From Candidatus Heimdallarchaeota archaeon (GTDB lineage: Archaea; Asgardarchaeota; Heimdallarchaeia; Heimdallarchaeales; Kariarchaeaceae), in NCBI GenBank assembly GCA_021399405.1, contig JAAFKL010000090.1:12310-76309 (forward strand): DNA of 64,000 nt, read 5' to 3'. Positions 45,654 through 54,383 of this stretch are shown one piece after another. The notes beneath the pieces were generated by a model that was not told the origin of the DNA, did not search any database, and saw nothing but the letters and a program-made list of their open reading frames with translations. Position 1 is the stretch's first letter. Every line of letters starts with the position of its first letter. Made by a program: the position numbers and the translations under genes.

Positions 45654-46553
45654 TTATACATTCACGATTCCAGGTCGATCAATAACAATTAGCCCTTCCT
45701 TTTCAAGAATTAAAAATATATATATCAAGTATTCTAAGTCATAGTCATGAGTCTTGATATATTCAAGTAGAGGGACAGATGGGTGTAATTCTAACAATGC
45801 CACAAGCTCCATAAATAAAGATGTATCAATATCAGGTATTTTTTCAGATAGATTTAATGCAATCTCATCAAACCGGTTGGGATCATCAGTTGCTTTGAAA
45901 TATATCTCATGAGATGCCAATATTGTTCGGAGTAAGAGAATATCAGAATTTGTTGGTGCTTGGTCATGTAAATTCAGTACATATCTCAAGGTTTCAATAA
46001 CAAATCCAAACCGTGTTGGAGGAAGACATTCTAATGAATTTATAAGAATATACAACCATTTTTCAAGATTGGCAGAGTAAATAATATCAGATTCATAAAA
46101 TGATAATACCAAACCCCCTAAATCGGATGTGATAATTTGAATTGGAAGCTCGGTATCTGGATTTTCAACACCAAAATTCATTCTTGTTGTTAGCCATTTA
46201 TCTATAATAATCGCTCTAAAGGAAATTTGTGGATTAACACCAGAAACATACAAATTCTTCAAATTTGGTAAATTTTTCAAAGAACCGTTAATCCCAGGAA
46301 TTGAAAATTTTGGTGGTTCTCGAACCGGTTCTAACTCCTGGATCTCGAAAGTTCTAACATCAAAATTAGTGTCAACTCTCAGATTGTTTACTCCAGTAAT
46401 TCTATCTTTACAATGATGTATGTCTGAATATATGGCTAATCCGTTTCTACTTTTGCCAATATTATTGAAATGCCTTGTGGAGTCAATTTTAAAATTACGA
46501 GTTGTTTGACATTTTTCGCAAAAATATTGCGTAATTTGAACTGTTTCGCCCAT
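45654..46553 (-). CDS. Zinc-ribbon protein of unknown function (paralogue-like to 48996)
   Basis: 299 residues. The N-terminal module has YFCEKCQTTRNF and, about 30 residues on, IHHCKDR, giving two metal-ligand pairs, then a DTNFDVRTF strand. The protein at 48996 starts with the same layout (LHCDRC, NHGDH, DIDYNGAVRT). The middle (about 95-200) is alpha/beta and the C-terminal third helical (EKIPDIDTSLFMELVALLELHP). No enzyme family recognised. Convergent with cheC and next to cheB, so it probably belongs to the chemosensory island. Confidence 0.6.
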   Translation of the reverse strand: MGETVQITQYFCEKCQTTRNFKIDSTRHFNNIGKSRNGLAIYSDIHHCKDRITGVNNLRVDTNFDVRTFEIQELEPVREPPKFSIPGINGSLKNLPNLKNLYVSGVNPQISFRAIIIDKWLTTRMNFGVENPDTELPIQIITSDLGGLVLSFYESDIIYSANLEKWLYILINSLECLPPTRFGFVIETLRYVLNLHDQAPTNSDILLLRTILASHEIYFKATDDPNRFDEIALNLSEKIPDIDTSLFMELVALLELHPSVPLLEYIKTHDYDLEYLIYIFLILEKEGLIVIDRPGIVNV

Positions 46554-46640
46554 TTCATTGTATAATAATGGCCATCTTAAATATAAATATTTCCGTGTAA
46601 TCCTCTACAGATTTAGTATTATCAAGAATAAGTTGCATGT

Positions 46641-47783
46641 CTACTTTTTGAGCGTAATACCAATAGTTGGAGCAATTCGATCCATACCAAGAATTTCATC
46701 AGCTAATCCTGCATCTATCACTGCTTTATTCATCCCATAAATAATTGAATCTTCTTCATTTAGTGCAAAAACTTTCCCATTTTGTTTCTTAACAATTCTA
46801 CATCCTTCCCTGCCATCAGATCCCATTCCGGTGAGAATTACGCCAATTACTCCTGGACCGTAACATCTTACTGCAGAAAATAAAGTGACATCAACAGCTG
46901 GCTTTACAAAATTGACTTTCGCTCCTTCCGTAATCTTGATTTTTGTTACACCACTTAAATTATCCAATTCCATATGGTAACCACCCGGTGCTACATATAC
47001 GTGTCCTGATTTTACAATATCACCTTCTTTCGCCATTTTAACATTCATTTTTGAAAAACTATTCATTCTTTCTGCAAAAGCATTTACAAATCCACTTGGC
47101 ATATGTTGGACAACTAAAACTGGAGGGAAATTAAGGGGGAAATGTGATATTATATAATTTAACATTTTTGGCCCTCCTGTACTTGCCCCAATAACTATTA
47201 CTTTCTTTTTATTATTCAAACGTGGATAAAAAGGAGGATTGTCTTTTACTGCTTGAATTTTTGGAGTTGATACAGATTCCCTAACTTGATGTAATTTTTT
47301 CTTGACTTTAATCTGTTTACTATTCAGTTTCGGTCTCTCATAATTAGTTTTGAAGTTGATAATTTGATCTATCTGGAATTGGAACCGACTAACCTTTAAT
47401 TTACTAAGTACATTTATTCGATGTTTAATTCTTGATGCAAATATAATTTCACTATTTTTTATTGTAAGCCCGATTGAGTCAACTATTCCAAAATCTAATG
47501 CTTTAGGGTAATCAACTTCGACTTGAATGTCTTCATCAACAACTATTAGAGCAGCTGTCGGCTTGTGCTTCATTAACTCCATTATAAATGAATATCCAGA
47601 CTGGTCATGAAGAACGTCACCAACAAGAACTAAATCAGGTAAAAGTTTCTTCACATGATCTAGAGCTTCACTTCCCTTTCTAAGATCACTAATTACTTTG
47701 TAATCATTGTTTTTATTGATTACACTGATCATTGCTCCGCGTCGGGTATTCTTACCATCAACGACGACAATACGTATAGTCAA
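46641..47783 (-). CDS. cheB: Chemotaxis methylesterase CheB with degenerate receiver
   Basis: 380 residues from the TTG at 47783; a longer frame to 47834 adds a hydrophobic run that is unlikely to be translated. The C-terminal methylesterase/deamidase domain is complete: IGASTGG (Ser), VVQHMPSGF (His), LTGMGSDGREG (Asp). The N-terminal receiver aligns without gaps to E. coli CheB but is worn: the DD pair is D9-G10, the phospho-acceptor is G55 (LVLVGDVL) and the KP motif is lost. Control by CheA phosphorylation is therefore unlikely. Linker of about 70 residues is basic. Transcribed away from the cheA operon. Confidence 0.92.
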   Translation of the reverse strand: MTIRIVVVDGKNTRRGAMISVINKNNDYKVISDLRKGSEALDHVKKLLPDLVLVGDVLHDQSGYSFIMELMKHKPTAALIVVDEDIQVEVDYPKALDFGIVDSIGLTIKNSEIIFASRIKHRINVLSKLKVSRFQFQIDQIINFKTNYERPKLNSKQIKVKKKLHQVRESVSTPKIQAVKDNPPFYPRLNNKKKVIVIGASTGGPKMLNYIISHFPLNFPPVLVVQHMPSGFVNAFAERMNSFSKMNVKMAKEGDIVKSGHVYVAPGGYHMELDNLSGVTKIKITEGAKVNFVKPAVDVTLFSAVRCYGPGVIGVILTGMGSDGREGCRIVKKQNGKVFALNEEDSIIYGMNKAVIDAGLADEILGMDRIAPTIGITLKK

Positions 47784-47968
47784 GTACCCAACTATAACTG
47801 GTTCAACGATTAAAAGGATTATCAATAGTATCAATTTATTTGAATGTAATTATTTTTCAAACTAACAACTTACAGCACTTGATACTGTAATAATCTTAAT
47901 AATTAGGAGATATACTAATCCCTAATTTTCCAATATTTTTAACTAAGGAAATGCTAGCCAAGAAGAAA

Positions 47969-48030
47969 CATATATAAGTAGTGAGGCCATAACTGTTAGT
48001 CGAATCTTTTAGGAGTTGTAGATAATTATT
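47969..48030 (+). promoter_or_regulatory. TATA box and ribosome-binding site for the longin-like gene
   Basis: CATATATAAG at 47969-47978 is a strong TATA box, placing the transcript start near 47995-48000. AGGAG at 48011-48015 follows, with the first in-frame non-stop codons ATA (48022), ATT (48025), ATT (48028). No ATG, GTG or TTG occurs before 48079, though the protein sequence upstream of 48079 is conserved. Confidence 0.55.
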
Positions 48031-48597
48031 TCCCAAGAAGTTGAAGAATCAGCCGATTATACATCTATTTCAGACTGTTTGGCGCAAGTATATGTGATTC
48101 ACCAAACTGGATTAGTAATACTCTCTCGAAAATATACTTCTGGTTGTGTAAGTAGTGATCCACAATTAATTGGTGGTTTTCTTGCAGCACTTCTCACGTT
48201 TGCTAGGGTTTCGAAGAATGAAGTTGAATCTTGTCAATGGGAAGATGATGGTAAGCACCAATTGAAGGATATTGGCATGAGCTGTAGTCGTTGGTTCATT
48301 AAAACAGTTGAAGAATACACTATTGCTGTTCTGGTACAGTATCATTCACCTTTATTAGTAGAGCAAAGATTTGATTTAATAAATACAATTTGTGATCAGA
48401 TACTTTCCACATTCTTGATTTTTCAAATGTTTGATGTTAATGTTGAAGAAAATATTGGGTATGTAAAAGATTATTCGGATGATTTCGGGAATACAATTGA
48501 CAATATTGCATTTGAACAAATAAGAGAATTTATGGGAGACAGGCTGAAATTTGAGGTGGGAGGTCAGCTGGAAGTTTTCCAGCATACAACTCCATGA
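48025..48597 (+). CDS. Longin-like family protein (copy 2 of 3), possible AUU start
   Basis: About 190 residues. Shares IHQTGLVILSRKY, LIGGFLAALLTFA and MSCSRWFIKTVEEYTIAVLV with the copies at 29526 and 50565. The first usual start codon (TTG 48079) would cut off ISDCLAQVYVI, which aligns with ISKYIKQIFII and YISQLLVI of the paralogues. The frame is open back to 48022, where an AGGAG ribosome-binding site is well spaced for an ATT or ATA start. I take ATT 48025 as the most likely start, with low certainty on the exact codon. Fold assignment as longin/roadblock-like is by strand-helix pattern. Confidence 0.6.
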   Translation: MISQEVEESADYTSISDCLAQVYVIHQTGLVILSRKYTSGCVSSDPQLIGGFLAALLTFARVSKNEVESCQWEDDGKHQLKDIGMSCSRWFIKTVEEYTIAVLVQYHSPLLVEQRFDLINTICDQILSTFLIFQMFDVNVEENIGYVKDYSDDFGNTIDNIAFEQIREFMGDRLKFEVGGQLEVFQHTTP

Positions 48598-48995
48598 AAT
48601 TAATACAATAATTTTAAATCCGTTCATGATAATTGTGAAAAGCATTTCAAATTACGATCCAAAAGTCGACTGTGATATAAAAATATTCGCTATATCGCTT
48701 CAGCAAGAGCTCTTTCATCAAAGACGCAAATAAGTATACCTTTTAGATTGTACCTTTCGATCGGATTTTTCCTTTAAACTCAGTGTGTCACAATTCACTT
48801 GAAAAATTAATGAGAGTTTTTGGATACCCATTATTCAGTCGATCTTACTCTGGTCAATCTCTGATGAATATTTATTCCTATCGAGAATCAGTTATTCCTT
48901 AAAAAATTTTTCAAAACATCAAAAATATAAAAATGAGGAAGTAATCATCCAAATTGGTTCTTCATCCTATGAAAAGTACCTCCATTTCTAATTTA
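48598..48995. other. 400-base spacer between convergent genes
   Basis: AT-rich, lies between the ends of two convergent genes and so needs no promoter, which makes its length slightly odd. Short frames on the plus strand (for example 35 codons from about 48627) show no motif. No hairpin or repeat noticed. Confidence 0.35.
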
Positions 48996-49769
48996 TCACT
49001 GAAGAGGTGCATTTGGGTTTTCCTGCTCAAAATTTAAAACATTTGCGAAAACGAATTCAAACATATTAATCATAGTTTGATTATTCAGAACATCAATAAA
49101 GTAGGGTTTTCCTTTTGCCTTAAAAATAGACGAAAAAGCAGCCTCATAACCTTCATAACTTTCTTTTTCCAATAAAACTACACACCAATCAAACAAATCT
49201 AAAGTGGTGATAATTTCTGCAGGATCTTTTTTCACATCAGATATGTCTAGTATTACCCCTTTGAGTGAATCTTTTAGTAAAGTATCTTCTAAAAGTGATG
49301 TTCCGACAGACATTTGAATCTTTTCACTATACAATCTGGTAGTTCCTTGCAGTGTGGAGGCAACGATCTGATCCGATCCTTTGTAGCTATGAATAGCTGT
49401 TACAAACAGTTGCGAAATCAATTTTTGAAAAAAGTTAACCAATTGTGGATTTGTTGTAAATACATCAATGTAAAGTGGTCTATGTGATTGATTCATATAA
49501 AAATAAAATCCTTGAGCAATATCTTCAATTAATGTCTCGATTCGTGTAAAATGGATATCAACAATTTGTACAGTCCTTACTGCACCGTTATAATCGATAT
49601 CGGCAATCACGACGTGATCACCATGGTTAAGACTTTTTTTAACCAGACCAGACCCCACTGAAGGAACATCCAGGTTACTTTGATTGCTTGTTGGTAAATA
49701 TATTTCATACCAAGCAGTATCGGCACAACGATCACAATGAAGTTGTACCTTCATCAGTGTACTAGACAT
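48996..49769 (-). CDS. Zinc-ribbon protein of unknown function
   Basis: 257 residues. N-terminal module with LHCDRC (Cys 12, 15), NHGDHVVIADIDYNGAVRT, matching the start of the protein at 45654. The rest is alpha/beta: an amphipathic helix (about 84-95), strands PLYIDVF and KGVILDISD, and helices; the order resembles a NTPase-like or receiver-like sheet, but no P loop or acid pocket is seen. Lies among longin-like genes. Probably a signalling partner specific to this lineage; nothing more can be claimed. Confidence 0.6.
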   Translation of the reverse strand: MSSTLMKVQLHCDRCADTAWYEIYLPTSNQSNLDVPSVGSGLVKKSLNHGDHVVIADIDYNGAVRTVQIVDIHFTRIETLIEDIAQGFYFYMNQSHRPLYIDVFTTNPQLVNFFQKLISQLFVTAIHSYKGSDQIVASTLQGTTRLYSEKIQMSVGTSLLEDTLLKDSLKGVILDISDVKKDPAEIITTLDLFDWCVVLLEKESYEGYEAAFSSIFKAKGKPYFIDVLNNQTMINMFEFVFANVLNFEQENPNAPLQ

Positions 49770-50067
49770 GCCATAGTGTAAGCACCTTTTTAGATAAAAA
49801 CATTACCATTAATTATCGATTTAGGAATCATTAATTTGCTCTAAATCCTAATATAATGTAGCTCAACTCATTGAGCATATATTGCATCCGAAGTCATTTT
49901 AGATTATGAAATGGTTATATTTGATCAGCATTTTGAGAAAGTCTCAACCAATAAGTTTTCAGTTTTATGAGAATGTTCGGATAAATCAATTAGGATTGTG
50001 ATATCTTGTTAATTTGAATGGAAATTAATCGATTGACTCCAAGATTATAAATTACTTTATAGATTAA
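49770..50067. other. Spacer of about 300 bases
   Basis: Holds the promoter of the zinc-ribbon gene at its left end (minus strand). No gene, repeat or hairpin seen in the rest. Confidence 0.35.
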
Positions 50068-50427
50068 TTATTCATTACTAAAAGACAAAATTGACAGTTG
50101 GTTGCCATCTGGATCATTGAAATTCGCTACAAATAAACCCTCTCCAATTTTTATTGCTTCCCGTACGAATGACACACCTCTCTGTTTTAGTAATTTGACA
50201 CTCTCTTTTACTGAATCAACTTGAAATGAAATCTCAAATCTTTTGTCTGTTCCATTTGTTTGAGATCTCTCAATGAATCCAATTGTTGTTGATCCATCCG
50301 GGAGGTATAATCTAGAAATTTCATCATCCGGATTTTTTAGATCTAATCCCAGAGTTTTATTGTAGAAATCCACTAATCTGTTTTTATTTTCAGTATACAG
50401 CATGATGTGAAAGAGATTTTTTATCAT
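50068..50427 (-). CDS. VOC (glyoxalase-like) domain protein
   Basis: 119 residues, one VOC domain: FHIMLYTENKNRLVDFYNKTLGLDL for the first unit and EISFQVDSVKESVKLLKQRGVSF plus NDPDGNQLSIL for the second. The ending DPDGNxL with a following hydrophobic strand is typical of glyoxalase I-like proteins. The His at the start of the first strand and the Glu of the second unit (FEISFQV) could be metal ligands. Single gene with an AT-rich upstream region. Confidence 0.85.
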   Translation of the reverse strand: MIKNLFHIMLYTENKNRLVDFYNKTLGLDLKNPDDEISRLYLPDGSTTIGFIERSQTNGTDKRFEISFQVDSVKESVKLLKQRGVSFVREAIKIGEGLFVANFNDPDGNQLSILSFSNE

Positions 50428-50564
50428 GGATAATTACCAAATTAAATTGAAATTGGTAGATTAATTAGTTTATTATCTCTTTAAGCATTTCTTTACTATT
50501 TTATTGCTCCTTTGGGTCATTCGAAAAATGAAATAAGAGTTATTCGAATATGATTCAAAATCCA

Positions 50565-51116
50565 TTAAATAGATAAATCATAATGCTCTAGTTCCCCGTC
50601 TGTTGAAATTTTGACTACTACATCCAAATATTCTGATATTAAATCTGCAATAATATTATCAATGATTCTGATAAAATCATCTTCTTTGGGAGGTTCTAGT
50701 TCAAATTCTTCATTCGCATCAGTTTCAAAGTTCCGATATAGTTGATACATTTCCAAAATTTGCTTATTACAAATACTCATTAACTTCCGTTTCTTTAACA
50801 ATCGTGATTTATTAGGGACTAACAATGTTATTACGTATTCCTTATGTTGATTAATTATCCATCGGGAGCAGGTGGTGGCGATTTCTGTTAAATGATGATC
50901 TCCTGAAGGACTTTCATCACAAATTGTTGACCTATCATCAGATTTTGTGAATACTAATAACGCTGATATTAGACTCCCAACTAACGTAGGATCTGTTTTT
51001 ATACAATCATCTACATATTTTCTTGATAGTAGCAATAAACCACTTTGGTGAATAATAAAAATTTGCTTAATGTATTTCGAAATCGGTTGCGGACGTCGTC
51101 GTCGCTTAGTATTCAC
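50565..51116 (-). CDS. Longin-like family protein (copy 3 of 3)
   Basis: 183 residues with a very basic N-terminal tail (KRRRRPQ, residues 4-10), which might bind membrane lipids or nucleic acid. Core pattern as in the other two copies: FIIHQSGLLLLSRKY, LVGSLISALLVF, IATTCSRWIINQHKEYVITLLV, then helices. Ends the chemosensory island on the right. As in its paralogues, no transmembrane segment. GTPase partnership is an inference from the fold and from the Ras-like gene in the same island. Confidence 0.6.
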   Translation of the reverse strand: MNTKRRRRPQPISKYIKQIFIIHQSGLLLLSRKYVDDCIKTDPTLVGSLISALLVFTKSDDRSTICDESPSGDHHLTEIATTCSRWIINQHKEYVITLLVPNKSRLLKKRKLMSICNKQILEMYQLYRNFETDANEEFELEPPKEDDFIRIIDNIIADLISEYLDVVVKISTDGELEHYDLSI

Positions 51117-51326
51117 TGTCCATAGTTAAGTCACATATAATATAATAATCTTATTTTAAAAAACTGGGTAAGAGATTCCAAATATTGAGTTTTATGTATA
51201 TTATATACAGTGAATAATGTTCAAAATTGTGTTGTTTCAATATGTAGCAAATTTTAGAAATCAATTATACACATCCTTAATATCTGATTTATAAACTACT
51301 AAGTCATAACGTATTGTCTGCTATCG

Positions 51327-51515
51327 ATTTGCAAACTTGAAAATGAAACTGAGAAATGTGAAATATGTGGTAAAATGTTAATCGAACTATTAGTTACTAA
51401 AGAAACCAGAAGTACCAAATGTATTGTCTATAAATGCAGTACTTGTGGGGTGAAAAAATTTGTATTCTCTCTAAATCCATCAGAACAAACAAGAAATTTA
51501 TGTCCATTTGTATAA
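51327..51515 (+). CDS. Small zinc-ribbon protein, start uncertain
   Basis: A frame of about 62 codons ending at TAA 51513-51515 encodes KCEICGKM and, 20 residues later, YKCSTCGVKKF, the two CxxC knuckles of a zinc ribbon. The only in-frame ATG (51375) lies after the first knuckle; upstream there are only CTG 51318 and ATT 51327 before a stop. A TATA box (TTTATAAA, about 51288-51295) predicts transcription from about 51315-51322, so a near-leaderless CTG or ATT start fits. Not in most ORF lists because of its size and start. Confidence 0.5.
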   Translation: MCKLENETEKCEICGKMLIELLVTKETRSTKCIVYKCSTCGVKKFVFSLNPSEQTRNLCPFV

Positions 51516-51742
51516 TTAGTTGATCAAGAAACAAATCAACCGATCAATTATTTTTCGATTATAAATAATCGAGTTCCTATAAAGTGAGAGTTGATTATTT
51601 GATAATCAACTAATACGTCGAATAATTTAATGAACTAATTGTTATTGGATGACTTGAGCTTGAGAATGTCTAACTAATAGGTAAACGAAAATTAAATTAA
51701 TAATAATAAGTTATATTTTATTCTCTTTCATCAACTTTTCTT

Positions 51743-52720
51743 GTGATTTTCAATTCTATTAATGGATTACCTTCTAAAATCTTATCTATCGTTAATCAAG
51801 CAGATAATTGGATGGATTCGTTACAGATACTAAGTTTTATTGTATCTATAATATTCTTATTCCCGGGTATAATGTTGTACAAACAATTTAAATATACAAA
51901 AATCAACGAATACCTAATATTTTCATCGTTTTTTATTTTAAATTTTCTGTTCTCATTATTTGTAACGATAACCGGTATAGACTTTGGCTCGAATTTTGAT
52001 GGATCCGAAACTGAAAAAGCATATCTACTTGTGATCCAGATCCAAATAATTACAAATTTAATAGCTTGGTTTACATTTTTTTATCTTGGTTACAGAATAA
52101 TATGGCCTAATGGTAATAAATTGGTGATATCTAGTTTTCTCACCTTTGGTATTGCCCAATTGATATTAGTTGCATTCATGAAGTTGGATGAACTCCCTGA
52201 TAAATCACAGTTGTTATTCATTAATCTGAATTCACAGCAGACTGGTAAGGGCGCGATAATAGAATTGTTCCCTGACTTTTATTTTGGTCAAGGACATGTA
52301 TCAATTATTCTAATATGGAATATTTCATGTGTATTAGTATTCGCTTATTCATATCTCAGAATGAAAAATCCATTTAGTTATTTACAATTTAATAAAATCC
52401 GGTTTCTATGGCTATTATTTGCTGCATGTTATTTAACGTCACAATTATTTATTTTGATTAGTCTTCTCGGTTTTGAACTTTTCCTGGCGCTGGGATCATT
52501 AATTCAATTAATAGGAATTGTTGGAATAATTTATGTTGCAATCAGTGTTCCTGAAGGGTTGTTGTTGAATCATGTGCAATTAATAAAAGCTGTAAGTATT
52601 TTTGATAATTTGGAAACAGATGACAAAACCGTGACATTTCCATTAACAAAGGTATTTGATTACATCGAATATATGAGTCAACATATTCAAATGTCTACAA
52701 ATATGGAAACGAAGAAATAA
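51743..52720 (+). CDS. Seven-TM membrane protein, paralogue of 23987
   Basis: 325 residues, start GTG 51743. About seven transmembrane helices with a cytoplasmic tail of about 55 residues. Same landmarks as the first copy: LYKQFKYTKINEYLIFSSFF after the first helix and SVPEGLLLNHVQL after the last. It is followed 196 bases later by the second tandem ABM-like gene, as the first copy is (there with msrA inserted on the opposite strand). Likely a membrane sensor domain that signals through a separate partner. Confidence 0.7.
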   Translation: MIFNSINGLPSKILSIVNQADNWMDSLQILSFIVSIIFLFPGIMLYKQFKYTKINEYLIFSSFFILNFLFSLFVTITGIDFGSNFDGSETEKAYLLVIQIQIITNLIAWFTFFYLGYRIIWPNGNKLVISSFLTFGIAQLILVAFMKLDELPDKSQLLFINLNSQQTGKGAIIELFPDFYFGQGHVSIILIWNISCVLVFAYSYLRMKNPFSYLQFNKIRFLWLLFAACYLTSQLFILISLLGFELFLALGSLIQLIGIVGIIYVAISVPEGLLLNHVQLIKAVSIFDNLETDDKTVTFPLTKVFDYIEYMSQHIQMSTNMETKK

Positions 52721-52916
52721 ACATATCATTAAAGTGTCGAAGTTGCAAGATTCTCTATAAAATAGAATTTTATAACAATCCACACTGATTTTCTAATAAG
52801 AATTTTACATTATCAATCAAAGAAACAAATTGATAATTCTAATTTAAGGCATAGAAGCCTAGTTTTATGAAAATTCAACCAATATGCTTTTAATTGAATT
52901 TATTTATTGCTAAATA

Positions 52917-53531
52917 TTGGTTATCGTAATTTTATCTAGAGCAATTAAACAAGATGAAATTGATTATAACACCGTTATTACTTTCGACCTCCGTTTGGAA
53001 AATTCTGGATGCACTGAATTATTGATATACCAAAATAAGAATAGTCCATCTCTTATCACCATAATCTCGAATTGGAGTAATTTGGAACAACCAGTAAAAT
53101 TCTTAGTAAGTGAAAATTACAATATCATTAAAAATCGTTTATCAATTGTGACTGATGCAGACCATGAAATCTTAATTCACAAAGGAAATTGGAAATATAG
53201 TAAAATAAATTCAAAATATTTTAGCATTTCAAGGACCTATGTGAAAAATTTCGAATCAAATTTGAGGTCCTTCCACAATATATTTACAAATGATATAGCC
53301 TCAGGATTAGGAATATTAGGATTTAGTTTATACACACCTCAAAGTAATGATAATATTTTGATTGCTGTTATTGAATGGCAAAATGAAGAAGCAATGTTAG
53401 CTTACCCAAAATTAGATCCAACAATTGGTAATCCAGATTTTGGTCCTCACGAAACTGACAGATATGGTTTAATGTATTTATTGGAGAAATGGGATACGAA
53501 TTCTGAATCTGATATTCCCAATAAATCATGA
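52917..53531 (+). CDS. Tandem ABM-like protein, paralogue of 25582
   Basis: 204 residues, TTG start. Two dimeric alpha/beta-barrel units, each with a Trp-bearing strand (IISNWSNLEQ; VIEWQNEEAM). FSISRTYVKNFESNL and ETDRYGLMYLLEKW are shared with the copy at 25582. The first unit is the more diverged. A ligand-binding or monooxygenase role follows from the fold alone. Second member of the duplicated module. Confidence 0.75.
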   Translation: MVIVILSRAIKQDEIDYNTVITFDLRLENSGCTELLIYQNKNSPSLITIISNWSNLEQPVKFLVSENYNIIKNRLSIVTDADHEILIHKGNWKYSKINSKYFSISRTYVKNFESNLRSFHNIFTNDIASGLGILGFSLYTPQSNDNILIAVIEWQNEEAMLAYPKLDPTIGNPDFGPHETDRYGLMYLLEKWDTNSESDIPNKS

Positions 53532-53634
53532 AATGTATCTGAAATTGTAATTTTGTTGAAATATCAAAATTCAAAAAATGCTAAGGAATTCCCTACATGA
53601 TAGGATTCTTCTTACGAGATTGAAATTATTAATA

Positions 53635-54375
53635 CTATTTCTCCAATTCCGCCAATAAGGGAGGTGCCAGATCCCAGTTGCCTTGGGGTGTTGCAACAAT
53701 TTTACCATCTGCTTCGAGTTTCGAAATTGATCTAGTGATTAAAACTGCAGAAATAGATGATGCTCGTTTTTTGATTTCATCTGAAGAGATATTTCGAGTT
53801 CCTGCAATAACTGAAAGTATATCAATTTCAGGACTGTCGATTTTCGATTTTAAGAAATCCCAAATAACGTTCTTATCGATGATATCTTGAGATTCAGTTT
53901 TTGCAGTATCCAGCTCTAGCTGTTTAGCATCAATTTGATCTTTAGTCTCTGTCTCAGTAAATTCTCTATTTGATATTTTTTGTTGTAATTTATCTTGAAG
54001 ATCAGTAACTTTAACTTTATCATTTTCAATTTTTGATGTTAGCGATGCTATCTGACCTTTTAAATCTTCTAATTTTGGTGATAATTGAAGTTGCTCTTCT
54101 GTCTGCATTTTAACTTTTGATTGTAAACTTTCTTCCTCTTGTTTTAAAGCTAGGATCCTTGATTCCATTGTTTTTGTAATTTCACCTAATGAATTTCTCT
54201 CTGCATTGAGTTCATCATTTCTTAGAACCATACTTCTTGTTTCATCATCCAATTTGGTTATTGCAGATACCATATTGGTATTAAGCCCACTGAAAGCGTT
54301 TTGATGATTATTCATGGTCTCGGAAAATTTACGCATTTCTTCGTTAAGTTTATTGATTTTGTCTAATAATACCAT
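53635..54375 (-). CDS. Coiled-coil protein with C-terminal winged helix (B)
   Basis: 246 residues. Residues about 5-165 are heptad-rich coiled coil (KINKLNEEMRKFSETM ... KIENDKVKVTDLQDKLQQK); residues about 168-246 form a winged helix (VIWDFLKSK, SDEIKKRASSISAVLITRSISKLEADGKIVATPQGNWDL). The upstream gene, 8 bases away, has the same architecture, so the two products probably pair. DNA-binding, kinetochore/condensin-like or ESCRT-like roles are all conceivable; no motif chooses. Confidence 0.7.
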   Translation of the reverse strand: MVLLDKINKLNEEMRKFSETMNNHQNAFSGLNTNMVSAITKLDDETRSMVLRNDELNAERNSLGEITKTMESRILALKQEEESLQSKVKMQTEEQLQLSPKLEDLKGQIASLTSKIENDKVKVTDLQDKLQQKISNREFTETETKDQIDAKQLELDTAKTESQDIIDKNVIWDFLKSKIDSPEIDILSVIAGTRNISSDEIKKRASSISAVLITRSISKLEADGKIVATPQGNWDLAPPLLAELEK

Positions 54376-54383
54376 ATTCCCAC

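Noticed and set aside
47784..47834. Hydrophobic N-terminal extension of CheB as a signal anchor
   Set aside because: The receiver strand begins right after the TTG at 47783 and CheB proteins are cytosolic; the upstream frame is AT-rich promoter sequence by position.
48551..48733. 60-codon frame after the longin-like gene
   Set aside because: Overlaps the end of a real gene and its product shows no recognisable pattern.
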